Program-made: the position numbers and the translations under genes
The notes under the pieces: generated by a model
Told to the model about the DNA's origin: nothing
The model's database searches: none
The model's input: only the letters and a program-made list of their open reading frames with translations
NCBI RefSeq assembly: GCF_019145435.1
Contig: NZ_JAHSTS010000001.1
Location: 1,068,001-1,132,000 of the forward strand
Source: Pseudomonas ekonensis
GTDB lineage: Bacteria > Pseudomonadota > Gammaproteobacteria > Pseudomonadales > Pseudomonadaceae
Reading direction: 5' to 3'
DNA length: 64,000 nucleotides
Shown: one piece after another, positions 44,972 to 54,808 of the stretch
Position numbering within the stretch: position 1 is the stretch's first letter
Layout of the letters: the number at the start of each line of letters is the position of its first letter

Positions 44972-45607
44972 ATGTCTGCGCGCCTGCTCTATGTGATGGA
45001 TCCGATGTGTTCCTGGTGCTGGGGGTTCGCTCCGGTGGCCAAGGCCCTGGTCGAGCAGGCGCAGGCAGCGGGGGTGGAGCTGCACCTGGTGGTCGGCGGT
45101 TTGCGCACCGGCAGCGGTGCGGCGCTGGAGCCGACCACCCGGCGCTACATCCTTGAGCATTGGCACGCGGTCGCCGAGGCCACCGGCCAGCCGTTCCGCT
45201 TTGAGGGCGCGTTGCCCGACGGTTTCGTCTACGACACCGAGCCTGCCTGCCGCGCCATCGTCACCGCGCGCAGCCTGGCGCCGGACTGCGCGTGGACACT
45301 GCTGGGCCTGATCCAGCACGCGTTCTACGCCGAAGGCCGCGACGTCACCCACGCCAGCGTGCTGGTGGAACTGGCGGAGCGGGCCGGCGTGCCGCGCATC
45401 GAGTTCGCCGAAGCCTTCGACCGCGCCGAGCAGCACGCGGCCACCGCCGCCGATTTCAGTTGGGTGCAGGACCTGGGCATCGCCGGATTCCCGACTCTGC
45501 TGGCCGAGCGCAACGGTCAGCTGGCGTTGCTGACCAACGGTTATCAGCCGTTGGGCGAACTGTCGCCGTTGCTCGGCCGATGGCTGGAGCGCGCCGCCTG
45601 TGTCTGA
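44972..45607 (+). CDS. DsbA-family protein
   Basis: 211 residues of thioredoxin/DsbA fold without a signal peptide, so probably cytosolic. The redox motif is CSWCWGF at residues 13-19 (MDPMCSWCWGFAPV), and GIAGFPTLL gives the cis-Pro loop near the end. This CSWC type resembles FrnE-like/2-hydroxychromene isomerase relatives. Substrate is unknown. Its end overlaps the ABC exporter start by eight bases. Confidence 0.88.
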   Translation: MSARLLYVMDPMCSWCWGFAPVAKALVEQAQAAGVELHLVVGGLRTGSGAALEPTTRRYILEHWHAVAEATGQPFRFEGALPDGFVYDTEPACRAIVTARSLAPDCAWTLLGLIQHAFYAEGRDVTHASVLVELAERAGVPRIEFAEAFDRAEQHAATAADFSWVQDLGIAGFPTLLAERNGQLALLTNGYQPLGELSPLLGRWLERAACV

Positions 45608-47417
45608 CCCGGCCGATGACACGCCAGCCGTCAAGCGTGTCGACCGGCTGAGCTGGGCGGAAGTCCGGCGACTGGCGCTGCATCACAAGAAATCCCTGTG
45701 GATCGCCAACGGCGTGGCTGTGCTGGCGACGCTGTGCAGCGTGCCGATCCCGTTGCTGTTGCCGCTGCTGGTGGACGAAGTCCTGCTGGGCCATGGCGAC
45801 GCCGCGCTCAAGGTCATGAACCACGTGCTGCCGTCGATGTGGCAGCAGGCGGCCGGCTATATCGGCCTGATGCTGCTGGTGACCCTGACCCTGCGCTGCA
45901 GCGCCCTGTGCTTCGGCGTGCTGCAGGCCCGGCTGTTCGCGCGGCTGGCCAAGGACATCGTCTACCGCATCCGGATCCGCCTGATCGAGCGCCTCAAGCG
46001 CATCTCCCTCGGCGAATACGAAAGCCTGGGCAGCGGCACGGTGACCACGCACCTGGTCACCGACCTGGACACCCTCGACAAATTCGTCGGCGAAACCCTC
46101 AGCCGTTTCCTGGTGGCGATGCTGACTCTGGTGGGCACCGCCAGCATCCTGGTGTGGATGCACTGGAAGCTGGCGCTGCTGATCCTGCTGTTCAACCCGT
46201 TGGTGATCTACGCCACCGTGCAGTTGGGCAAGCGGGTCAAGCACCTGAAGAAACTGGAGAACGACAGCACTTCGCGCTTCACCCAGGCGCTGAGCGAGAC
46301 CCTCGACGCGATCCAGGAAGTGCGCGCCGGCAACCGCCAGGGCTTCTTCCTCGGGCGCCTCGGCCTGCGGGCCCAGGAGGTGCGCAATTACGCGGTCAAC
46401 TCGCAGTGGAAGACCGACGCCTCCAACCGGGCCAGCGGCCTGCTGTTCCAGTTCGGCATCGATATCTTCCGCGCGGCGGCGATGCTCACGGTGCTGTTCT
46501 CGGACCTGTCCATCGGCCAGATGCTCGCGGTGTTCAGCTACCTGTGGTTCATGATCGGCCCGGTCGAGCAGTTGCTGAACCTGCAATATGCCTACTATGC
46601 GGCGGGCGGCGCGCTGTCGCGGATCAACGAACTGCTGGCCCGCGCCGACGAGCCGCAGTACCCCGGCGGCCTCGACCCGTTCAAGGGCCGCGAGACGGTC
46701 GGCATCCAGGTGCAGGGGCTGAGCTTCGGTTACGGCGACGAGCTGGTGCTGGATCGGTTGGACCTGTCCATCGCCCCCGGCGAGAAGGTGGCCATCGTCG
46801 GCGCCAGCGGCGGCGGCAAGAGCACCCTGGTGCAACTGCTGCTGGGGCTGTACACGCCCTTGGCCGGCACCATCCGCTTCGGCGGCTGCAGCCAGCAGGA
46901 CATTGGCCTGGACACGGTGCGGGAGAACGTCGCGGTGGTGCTGCAGCACCCGGCGCTGTTCAACGACACCGTGCGGGCCAACCTGACCATGGGCCGCACC
47001 CGCAGCGACGAAGCCTGCTGGCAGGCGCTGGCGATCGCCCAGCTCGAACCCGCCATCCGCGCGCTGCCCGACGGACTGGACAGCATCGTCGGCCGCGCCG
47101 GCGTGCGCCTGTCGGGCGGCCAGCGCCAGCGCCTGGCGATTGCGCGGATGATCCTGGCCGAACCGAAAGTGGTGATCCTCGACGAAGCCACCTCGGCCCT
47201 CGACGCCGCCACCGAGTACAACCTGCACCAGGCCCTGGCGCGGTTCCTCAACGGCCGCACCACCCTGATCATCGCCCATCGCCTGTCGGCGGTGAAACAG
47301 GCCGACCGGGTGCTGGTGTTCGACGGCGGGCAGGTGGCCGAAGACGGCGACCACCAGCAACTCATTGCCGACGGCGGGCTGTACGCCAGGCTCTATGGGC
47401 ACCTGCAACAGCATTGA
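45600..47417 (+). CDS. ABC exporter, fused permease and ATPase
   Basis: 605 residues: an N-terminal six-helix exporter domain (from about residue 32, NGVAVLATLCSVPIPLLLPLLV) and a C-terminal ATPase. The latter has Walker A GASGGGKSTL, signature LSGGQRQRLAIAR, Walker B VVILDEATSALD and the His switch IIAHRLSAV. It works as a dimer to export lipids, drugs or peptides. The start is GTG 45600, overlapping the DsbA-like gene, so they are co-translated. The substrate is unknown. It is convergent with the toxin-like gene. Confidence 0.9.
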   Translation: MSDPADDTPAVKRVDRLSWAEVRRLALHHKKSLWIANGVAVLATLCSVPIPLLLPLLVDEVLLGHGDAALKVMNHVLPSMWQQAAGYIGLMLLVTLTLRCSALCFGVLQARLFARLAKDIVYRIRIRLIERLKRISLGEYESLGSGTVTTHLVTDLDTLDKFVGETLSRFLVAMLTLVGTASILVWMHWKLALLILLFNPLVIYATVQLGKRVKHLKKLENDSTSRFTQALSETLDAIQEVRAGNRQGFFLGRLGLRAQEVRNYAVNSQWKTDASNRASGLLFQFGIDIFRAAAMLTVLFSDLSIGQMLAVFSYLWFMIGPVEQLLNLQYAYYAAGGALSRINELLARADEPQYPGGLDPFKGRETVGIQVQGLSFGYGDELVLDRLDLSIAPGEKVAIVGASGGGKSTLVQLLLGLYTPLAGTIRFGGCSQQDIGLDTVRENVAVVLQHPALFNDTVRANLTMGRTRSDEACWQALAIAQLEPAIRALPDGLDSIVGRAGVRLSGGQRQRLAIARMILAEPKVVILDEATSALDAATEYNLHQALARFLNGRTTLIIAHRLSAVKQADRVLVFDGGQVAEDGDHQQLIADGGLYARLYGHLQQH

Positions 47418-47464
47418 GCGGATCTGCCATGGCGTGCACGCCCGTCTCCGGCGAATGGGCGCAT

Positions 47465-50400
47465 TCAGGGAGCCGGCTGCCTGTCAGGACGTTTGCCCCA
47501 TATCACGTTGAGATCATCAATATGGCGATCTTGCCCGAACCCTTTGACGATAATCGAGCATGAGTCGCAGGGCGGCAGGGTCGTGACCACATTGATCGAG
47601 CGAATGTCCCCGGAATTTGGGTACTCTTCCCGCAGGTAGCCGATCAACTTGCTTTCGCTGTCGACAGATGTCACCCGCTCCAGTACATCGGGCCGGGCTG
47701 GATCCGTGATTGGGTGGGGAATCGCAAGCAACACTTCATCATCCGTCAGTTTCAAGGCTTCGGGAGCAGCAGGTTTCCTGAATCTGTCGACATTGAAGTA
47801 ATACATGCCATTTTTCTCGACAACTGGAATATCGGGGCTTGATCGGAATATCGGCAAGTGCCGGGTGTTATCGCCTGCACCCGAAACGCTGACATAGATT
47901 TCCTTCCGGTCTCTCGCGGTAATGACCTCGGCATAGGCAATGTTGCGGGGCGAGGAGCGAGCGTAAGGAGTCAGGCTCTGTAAATCCTGCATGGCATTGT
48001 CGATTGCGATGCCTCGGGATGCCGGATCGCTTTCTCTCAAGAACAAAGTATCAAAGTTATCGGCAACCGATCGCTGCAACTGCGCACTGGTCAGATTGCT
48101 TCTGCTCCATACATTGGCACCTTCAGCCAGTGTCACCGCTGTCGTTCGCGTTGGACCATCAAACAATAACGAACTGGCTGGGTAGGCTGTCACCTTCACC
48201 CATTTCAACCCAGTTTCAGGATTGGCTGGCGCTCCAATGGCTACCGCAAACTCTTCAAGACTGTCCAATGTTCGATGAACCCGCTCCCATCCATGAATGC
48301 GCACCAGGTTGTTGGCATTCAGCGAGCCGATGTATATGCGCCGCAGCTCGCTTGCGGGTGTATCTCCCTGGAGAAGTTCTTCGGTCACTTTTTTCATGCG
48401 AAGGGGCTTTTGAATACTGTCATTGGCTGCAAGCGTGGTCATGTAGTAGTCGTTTGTATGCAGCCTTGCGAATACGTAGCGATGCTGACTGTCCAGGGAG
48501 TAGGCAACCACCGCACCTACCTCGTGCACATCATCGATTTGAATGGCGCTCCCGTTCACTTTCAAGCCGGCAAAAATTCCTTCCTGGAACTCCAGTCGGG
48601 CATCGATGTAAGGCTTGGCGATGGGTCTGTTCCGGCGCAGGCCAATCGCGGATGGGTGACCGCGATAAAGTTGAAGGGCGTTGTCTCTGACCTCATAAAT
48701 TCTGTTTTCAAAGGCCAGTAGTTGACGTGGCTGGGCTGAGGTCACAGGGGAAGGTGTGAATCTGCTGTCGCCGAACCATTCGGCCCAACTGTTTTCTTCC
48801 GAAAAGTGGCCAACAGCGGGACGTTCGGCAGGGGTATCGGTGATCACATATCGGGTCTTGCAAATTCCGTTGGGGACTCTACGAGCGCGGCAATGTGCGG
48901 CGTTCAGTGTTCCGCTTGCATCGAGGCGATCCACGCGTGTCAAAGCGTTCTTTTGAACCCGGTAGGCAACGTCGTCAATCCACACCATGGTTCGACCGTC
49001 GACTTCCAGTATTTGTCTTGCCCGGGCTGTCTTGGCAATCGCATACAAGTCTTCATTGTTTGTGAGGCCTATACGTCGATAACTCGCTTGGCCTACGGAG
49101 ACTTGAGAAAGAGCCAGGCGTGGCCCGAATGGTTTGCCCGACAGGGGATCGACCAGATGGAGCACCCGCGATCCGGCCGATCCTGTGTTGCGTACCGGAA
49201 CATTCTCGATGCCCTCGACCGTCGCCAACTGGTCTCCCCGAGAGAGCGGTTTCCAACGTCCAACGTCGTCTATCTGTGGCAGGCCTTGCACAATACGGTA
49301 GCGACCGGCTCTGCCGGCCGCCTCGCGGAGCTTGAACAACCCGCTGCTGGCCAGTTTCACTCCCCGGCTGCCCATGGCCCTGAGCAGTGATGCGATTCCG
49401 TCGAAGGGGTTCAGGGTTGACTGTAAAAACGCTCCTGTCAGTTTTGCAAACGCCGGGAGCGCCCTGTTGAAACCTACAGTGGTTGCCGTGTTGACAATCT
49501 TCAATGTGCCGGCAGCGAATTTCCCCAACGGGAGTACAAACGAGACCAAATCGGTGAACATGCCAAAGGTGCCCTGGATCCAGCGCGTGCTGTCGCCCGA
49601 CAGCAAATCTTCCATGCTGCCCCAGAACGGGACAAACCCTTTGATAGTGGCAAGGTTCTTGTCTTTGCTCTCCTGTTCCTCTTCAAACGAGGTTTTTCCA
49701 TAACAACTTTTACGCAACAGGACTTCGTCAAAAAAGAGAAACCTCCAGGAAATGCAATAAGCGATGTTTTTGGTGGCCTGAGACTCTAGCGTGCGTGGAA
49801 TGCTCTCGTGGGAGGATTGGCTGTCCGTGCTGGCGGGGACATTGACGACTGCATCGAGAATGGCCTCGCACTGAGCATTGGCGATGGGAGGTGTGCCATT
49901 GACGTGGGCATCCCAATCGAAAGGGAGAGTCTTGTGCCGCAGGACGGCCACGCTTACAGGCGAGCCTTTGCTGACTTTCCACTTTTCCGTCTTGGGCAGG
50001 CCGCCCAGGTGCCGAGGCTCGATGTCTTGCCGGCGGCGTATCACCCCAGCCTTTGGCAAAACCTCGTAATAAACCACTTCGTCTTCGTTTGTCGCTTGCA
50101 CAATGAAACCGTTGCGCGCCCGCAGAGGCAGAGTGTCGCTGGCCTGTTCATTTTCCGCCGCGATGCCCGAGGTAGCCCTTCGCAGGCTAAAGATCGCAAT
50201 AGAGCCATTCTCCAACGCACGACGGTCAGCCAAGGGCAAGGAGGCGAGCAAAGCGGCAATCAACTTGCTGTAGGCACTTCGGATGATGTCCAGGTAAATC
50301 TTGAAATGAGTGTCGAAGTTCTTTTCGATGTCCGGCAGAGTCGGTGTTTTCAATGAGGGAGCAGCAACAGTCCCGAGATGGCTCTGCAAGGTACGATCTT

Positions 50401-52123
50401 CATTCAGTTGAAACCAGGTGGCGGTGGCTATGTGGAGGGCGGGGTCGACCACAAACCACTTGTTTTCGTTCAGTTTCCCGGATGCATAAACATCGACGAA
50501 GGAATGTGTCTTGGGTATCAGACGCTGGGCGTATAACCCGAATTGATGTTGCGGGACGGTAGTGTCGCCGATGGCAGTCAGTCTGATATTTTTGGCGATG
50601 AACTTCTCGCCAAATATTTTTTCGATTTTCAATCTGGCGATGTTCAACCTTTCCGGCGGAGGGATGGTGATCCAGCTGGCGGCGTCTTTCAGATTGTTGA
50701 TGGCGGTGTCGAGCTTTCTGACTGCTGTCTTCAGTTCCTTATGCGTGAAGTCATCTTCGATTTTATCCGGGATGAACCCATTGGTGATTGCCCAATCCAG
50801 CGTGGCTCTAAAACGTGTAGCATTTATAAGATTCTTTTGTTCTGGGTTTGCTTTCATGGACTGTTTTGCTGGTAGATCCAATAGTTTCTGAAACGTCAGT
50901 CTCTCCAGCAACTGCGGATCTACGGCATTGGCGAGATAAACGCCGTGGACGAAATTGACCCAGACAACGGAACTCCTGTAGGCAAGTTCGCCAGGTATGT
51001 CGGCAACCTGGAACTCCAGCGGAAACTCGGGGCGCAGTAAGCATGCGAGCAGAATCGCTTCCTTTTCGGATGCGGCCTGACGGGACTTGAGAAGGTGCTG
51101 CTCGAACTCGGACCAGATCTGCGGGTAGCTCTTTCCCCAGTTCGAAGGATGACGCAAGGCGTATCCGGCAACGTCTTTCGGCGAATACGGCTTTGTCATC
51201 CATAAACGGATGGCTTTGCCGAGCAGTTTCGTCCGGACGATGGGAGAAGTCTCTTCCTCTGAAGCCGCACCAAACCAGTTCAGATCTTTCAACAGCACGT
51301 CGGTCAGTCTTTTCGCTTCATCGGATTGAAAGAGCTTCTCCAGAGTCCTGGCAGGTGAAGTCCTGATCTGCTCGGCAGTGATGTCGGGTACCGCTTCCTT
51401 GATCAAGTGAGTGAATATCGAAGTTTGTTGTTCGGGCAGAAACCTCCTGACGATATCGACGATCTTCCTGTTGGTCCGCAGGCTGACCAGTTCATCCAGG
51501 CTCATTGGCAAAGTCGGGACGCGTTTGTGCAGGAGACGGAGAATTCTTTGATCTATCAATGTTGCCGGGCGTCTGACCGCATCCAGCTCAAAGCCACTGA
51601 AAAGTTGGAGCGAATGGCGGGCGCTTCGCTCCTCCAGTTCACGGATCAACGGGTCTATTGCCGCGCTGCTTTCAGGTTCCGCTGCCGGCAAGCCGTAATA
51701 GTCAAGAAATGCGTGCAGGCTGAGTCGTTTGTCGGAGCGCAGGTGTCCGCCCAGATCGCGAGCTTCGCGCTCTATTCTTCTTGTCAATTTACGCAGGCGG
51801 GGGAAGTCGGTCAGGGACAGCACGACTTCCTTTCCGTGCATGTCTGTCGTTTTGTAGGTGCTGGCACTTGCGCCAGCAGAAACCGACAGCATGCTCAATC
51901 GGTCGCCTGGATAATCCGGATGCTTCAGTAGTCGCTGCAGAAGGCCTTGTCCGATGTCATGTTTCAGCATGAGAGCGCTGTGCTGGACAGGAGAGAGATA
52001 CACAGTGGCCAAGGGCACATTCCTGGCCTTGGCATCACGTAACTCAGTCAGTAATGCATCGAATTCTGCCTGCTGGCCTTGGTATTGCTGTTGCAATGTT
52101 GCCGGGAGTGTTGTGGTGTCCAT
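47465..52123 (-). CDS. Very large toxin-like protein with C-terminal deaminase motif
   Basis: 1,552 residues with no signal peptide. I recognise no named domain in the first 1,400 residues, but the architecture (long helical N-terminus, hydrophobic patch near residues 850-905, later beta-rich YRV/YEV repeats) resembles dermonecrotic-type Pseudomonas toxins. The last 65 residues carry DSESKLIGYL (Asp1488, Glu1490) and LPPCDSCSIIVKGF (Cys1519, Cys1522). This is the H/C/D-x-E plus P-C-x-x-C zinc pattern of toxin deaminases. Codon use is visibly lower in GC than its neighbours, suggesting transfer. No immunity-like gene adjoins. The deaminase call rests on motifs only. Confidence 0.7.
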   Translation of the reverse strand: MDTTTLPATLQQQYQGQQAEFDALLTELRDAKARNVPLATVYLSPVQHSALMLKHDIGQGLLQRLLKHPDYPGDRLSMLSVSAGASASTYKTTDMHGKEVVLSLTDFPRLRKLTRRIEREARDLGGHLRSDKRLSLHAFLDYYGLPAAEPESSAAIDPLIRELEERSARHSLQLFSGFELDAVRRPATLIDQRILRLLHKRVPTLPMSLDELVSLRTNRKIVDIVRRFLPEQQTSIFTHLIKEAVPDITAEQIRTSPARTLEKLFQSDEAKRLTDVLLKDLNWFGAASEEETSPIVRTKLLGKAIRLWMTKPYSPKDVAGYALRHPSNWGKSYPQIWSEFEQHLLKSRQAASEKEAILLACLLRPEFPLEFQVADIPGELAYRSSVVWVNFVHGVYLANAVDPQLLERLTFQKLLDLPAKQSMKANPEQKNLINATRFRATLDWAITNGFIPDKIEDDFTHKELKTAVRKLDTAINNLKDAASWITIPPPERLNIARLKIEKIFGEKFIAKNIRLTAIGDTTVPQHQFGLYAQRLIPKTHSFVDVYASGKLNENKWFVVDPALHIATATWFQLNEDRTLQSHLGTVAAPSLKTPTLPDIEKNFDTHFKIYLDIIRSAYSKLIAALLASLPLADRRALENGSIAIFSLRRATSGIAAENEQASDTLPLRARNGFIVQATNEDEVVYYEVLPKAGVIRRRQDIEPRHLGGLPKTEKWKVSKGSPVSVAVLRHKTLPFDWDAHVNGTPPIANAQCEAILDAVVNVPASTDSQSSHESIPRTLESQATKNIAYCISWRFLFFDEVLLRKSCYGKTSFEEEQESKDKNLATIKGFVPFWGSMEDLLSGDSTRWIQGTFGMFTDLVSFVLPLGKFAAGTLKIVNTATTVGFNRALPAFAKLTGAFLQSTLNPFDGIASLLRAMGSRGVKLASSGLFKLREAAGRAGRYRIVQGLPQIDDVGRWKPLSRGDQLATVEGIENVPVRNTGSAGSRVLHLVDPLSGKPFGPRLALSQVSVGQASYRRIGLTNNEDLYAIAKTARARQILEVDGRTMVWIDDVAYRVQKNALTRVDRLDASGTLNAAHCRARRVPNGICKTRYVITDTPAERPAVGHFSEENSWAEWFGDSRFTPSPVTSAQPRQLLAFENRIYEVRDNALQLYRGHPSAIGLRRNRPIAKPYIDARLEFQEGIFAGLKVNGSAIQIDDVHEVGAVVAYSLDSQHRYVFARLHTNDYYMTTLAANDSIQKPLRMKKVTEELLQGDTPASELRRIYIGSLNANNLVRIHGWERVHRTLDSLEEFAVAIGAPANPETGLKWVKVTAYPASSLLFDGPTRTTAVTLAEGANVWSRSNLTSAQLQRSVADNFDTLFLRESDPASRGIAIDNAMQDLQSLTPYARSSPRNIAYAEVITARDRKEIYVSVSGAGDNTRHLPIFRSSPDIPVVEKNGMYYFNVDRFRKPAAPEALKLTDDEVLLAIPHPITDPARPDVLERVTSVDSESKLIGYLREEYPNSGDIRSINVVTTLPPCDSCSIIVKGFGQDRHIDDLNVIWGKRPDRQPAP

Positions 52124-52302
52124 GAATGCGTAGCCTCTTGAAAGGGAAAAGAAGTATTGGTGCGATCAAGGGCTGTTCTGGTGGTACATAGTTAGTCGAG
52201 GTTGTGTCGGTCCTGGCTTGCCGTGAGGACGAACGCCTCCTAATCTGGCTACAGCGATCTCGTTCGGAATACGATTATGCAGTGCTGACGGCAAGGATCC
52301 CC

Positions 52303-54762
52303 ATGAAGCAAAAGCCGACTCTCGGAACGCCGCGGTTGCTGGGCATCGTCTGGCCATTCATCGCCGTCGTGCTGTTTCAGGCTTTGCTGGGGGGCGTGAG
52401 TCTTTACGTCCTGTCGGCGGTGCGTGGCTATGTCGCCGGCGAAAGCCTCTGGTCCAAGGGCCAGAAGGACGCCATCTATTACCTCAACCTCTACGCCGAC
52501 AGCCGCGACGAGGCGATCTACCTCAAGTACCAGAACGCGATCGCCGTGCCCCAGGGCGGGCATCAGCTGCGTCTGGCCCTGGATCGGCGTCCGCCCGACC
52601 TGCAAGCGGCGCGGGAAGGCATCCTCAAGGGCGGCAACCATCCCGACGATGTTTCCAGCCTGATCTGGCTGTACCTCAACTTCCGGCACTTCAGCTACCT
52701 GGAGACCGCCATCGACCGATGGACCCTGGGCGATGCCTATCTGGTGGAGCTCGACGGCGTGGCCCGGGAGATGCACGAGAAAATCAGCGCAAACGCCGCC
52801 GACGATGAAGACATACGTCGCTGGAAGGCGCGCATCTTTGCGATCAACGATGGCGTGACGCCCGCAGCGAAGGCGTTCAGCGACGCGCTGGGCGAAGGGT
52901 CGCGGGTGATCCTGCGCCTGCTGCTGTTCACCAACCTGGCCACGGCGCTGGGCCTGATCGTGCTGGCCCTGTGGCGCACCCGCAAGCTGCTCAAGCAACG
53001 GCACGCGTTCGCCGAAGCCCTGCAACTGGAAAAGGATCGCGCCCACATCACCCTGCATTCGATCGGCGACGGCGTGATCACCACCGACGTCAGCGGTGCG
53101 ATCGACTACATGAACCCTGCCGCCGAAGCGCTGACCCACTGGAAGGCGGAGCAGGCCGCCGGCCTGCCGCTGGCGGCGCTGTTCAACCTGCTGGACGACA
53201 ATGCCCAGGCCGAAGGCCTGACGCTGATCGAGCACATCCTCAGCGGCCGGCTCACCGGCGGCAGCGAGCATTCAAGGCTCATCCAGCGCCTGGACGGCAG
53301 CACGGTGTCGGTGAACCTGGTCGGGGCGCCGATCCGCAACGCCGGCAAAGTCAGCGGCACGGTGCTGGTGCTGCACGACATGACCCAGGAGCGCCAGTAC
53401 ATCGCCAACCTGTCGTGGCAGGCCACCCATGATGCGCTGACCGGGCTGGCCAACCGCCGGGAATTCGAATACCGCCTGGAGCAAGCGCTGCACAACCTTT
53501 CCCGTCAGGCCGGGCGGCATGCGCTGATGTTCCTTGACCTGGACCAGTTCAAATTGGTCAACGACACCTGCGGCCACGCGGCGGGGGACGAATTGCTGCG
53601 GCACATCTGTGCGCTGCTGCAGTCGGGGTTGCGCGAGGGCGATACCCTGGCGCGGCTGGGCGGCGACGAATTCGGCGTCCTGCTGGAGAACTGCGCGCCG
53701 GAGGCCGCGGAAAAAATCGCCGAGGGGCTGCGCCAGACTGTGCAGAACCTGCATTTCGTCTGGAAGGGCAGGCCTTTCCTGACCACCGTGAGCGTCGGCC
53801 TGGTGCACATCGCCCAGACCCCGACCACCCTCGAGGCGTCCCTGCGCGCCGCCGACATGGCCTGCTACATGGCCAAGGAGAAGGGCCGCAACCGGGTGCA
53901 GGTCTACCACGCCGACGATTCGGAACTGTCGCTGCGTTTCGGCGAAATGGCCTGGGTGCAGCGCCTGCACATGGCGCTGGAGGAAAACCGCTTTTGCCTG
54001 TACGCCCAGGAAATTGCGCCGCTGGGCCCCGCCGATGGCGCGCGCGGGCACATCGAGATCCTGTTGCGCCTGCATGACGAGGCCGGCCGGATGATCCTCC
54101 CGGACAGTTTCATACCGGCGGCCGAGCGCTACGGCCTGATGACGTCGCTGGACCGTTGGGTGGTGCAGAACGTATTCAAGGTCATTGGCCAGTGCATTGA
54201 AGATGAATGTCAGGGGCCGTTGGCGATGTGTGCGATTAATCTTTCAGGCATAACTATCGGAGATGACGCGTTCTTGCACTTCTTGCGTGAACAGTTTGTT
54301 AATTACAATGTTCCGCCTGAAATGATTTGTTTTGAAATCACTGAAACGAGTGCCATCGCAAATCTCGGCAGTGCCATCCGATTTATCAATGAGCTCAAAG
54401 GTTTAGGTTGTTTCTTTTCACTCGATGACTTTTGCGCCGGAATGTCTTCGTTCGCGTATCTCAAACATTTGCCTGTAGACTTCCTGAAGATCGACGGGAG
54501 TTTCGTAAAGGATATGCTGGACGACCCGATTAACCGCGCAATGGTCGAAGTGATCAATCACATCGGGCATGTCATGGGCAAGCGGACGATTGCCGAGTTC
54601 GCCGAAACGCCGCAGATCGAGCAGGCATTGCTTGAAATCGGCGTGGATTACGCTCAGGGTTATGTCATCGACCGCCCGCAGCTGTTCACCTGTGACAGTT
54701 TGCAAAGTCGGCCCGCCAGGCCGCAGCCGCTGTTGTTCAAGGCGCCTGGCACGTTCCGTTGA
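52303..54762 (+). CDS. Membrane PAS-GGDEF-EAL cyclic-di-GMP enzyme
   Basis: 819 residues. Two membrane helices (near residues 12-35 and 215-235) flank a periplasmic sensor. A PAS domain follows (HITLHSIGDGVITTDVSGAIDYMNPA), then GGDEF (LARLGGDEFG, with an inhibitory-site R-x-x-D, REGD, five residues before it) and EAL (IEILLRLHDE, INLSG, FEITET, DDFCAGMSSF, LKIDGSFV, AEFAET, YAQGYVI). Both active sites look intact, so it may make and degrade c-di-GMP. Cys replaces the usual Gly in DDFG. ATG 52303 has AAGGAT upstream. The stretch coding the end of the EAL is AT-richer. Confidence 0.92.
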   Translation: MKQKPTLGTPRLLGIVWPFIAVVLFQALLGGVSLYVLSAVRGYVAGESLWSKGQKDAIYYLNLYADSRDEAIYLKYQNAIAVPQGGHQLRLALDRRPPDLQAAREGILKGGNHPDDVSSLIWLYLNFRHFSYLETAIDRWTLGDAYLVELDGVAREMHEKISANAADDEDIRRWKARIFAINDGVTPAAKAFSDALGEGSRVILRLLLFTNLATALGLIVLALWRTRKLLKQRHAFAEALQLEKDRAHITLHSIGDGVITTDVSGAIDYMNPAAEALTHWKAEQAAGLPLAALFNLLDDNAQAEGLTLIEHILSGRLTGGSEHSRLIQRLDGSTVSVNLVGAPIRNAGKVSGTVLVLHDMTQERQYIANLSWQATHDALTGLANRREFEYRLEQALHNLSRQAGRHALMFLDLDQFKLVNDTCGHAAGDELLRHICALLQSGLREGDTLARLGGDEFGVLLENCAPEAAEKIAEGLRQTVQNLHFVWKGRPFLTTVSVGLVHIAQTPTTLEASLRAADMACYMAKEKGRNRVQVYHADDSELSLRFGEMAWVQRLHMALEENRFCLYAQEIAPLGPADGARGHIEILLRLHDEAGRMILPDSFIPAAERYGLMTSLDRWVVQNVFKVIGQCIEDECQGPLAMCAINLSGITIGDDAFLHFLREQFVNYNVPPEMICFEITETSAIANLGSAIRFINELKGLGCFFSLDDFCAGMSSFAYLKHLPVDFLKIDGSFVKDMLDDPINRAMVEVINHIGHVMGKRTIAEFAETPQIEQALLEIGVDYAQGYVIDRPQLFTCDSLQSRPARPQPLLFKAPGTFR

Positions 54763-54808
54763 AGACTCTCGCCGATCCTTACAATCACAAATCAAAAGGA
54801 GCCGAACA

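Noticed and set aside
54430..54460. DDFCAG instead of DDFGTG as a sign of a dead EAL domain
   Set aside because: The metal-binding Asp pair and the other catalytic residues are present; the changed Gly is not a ligand.
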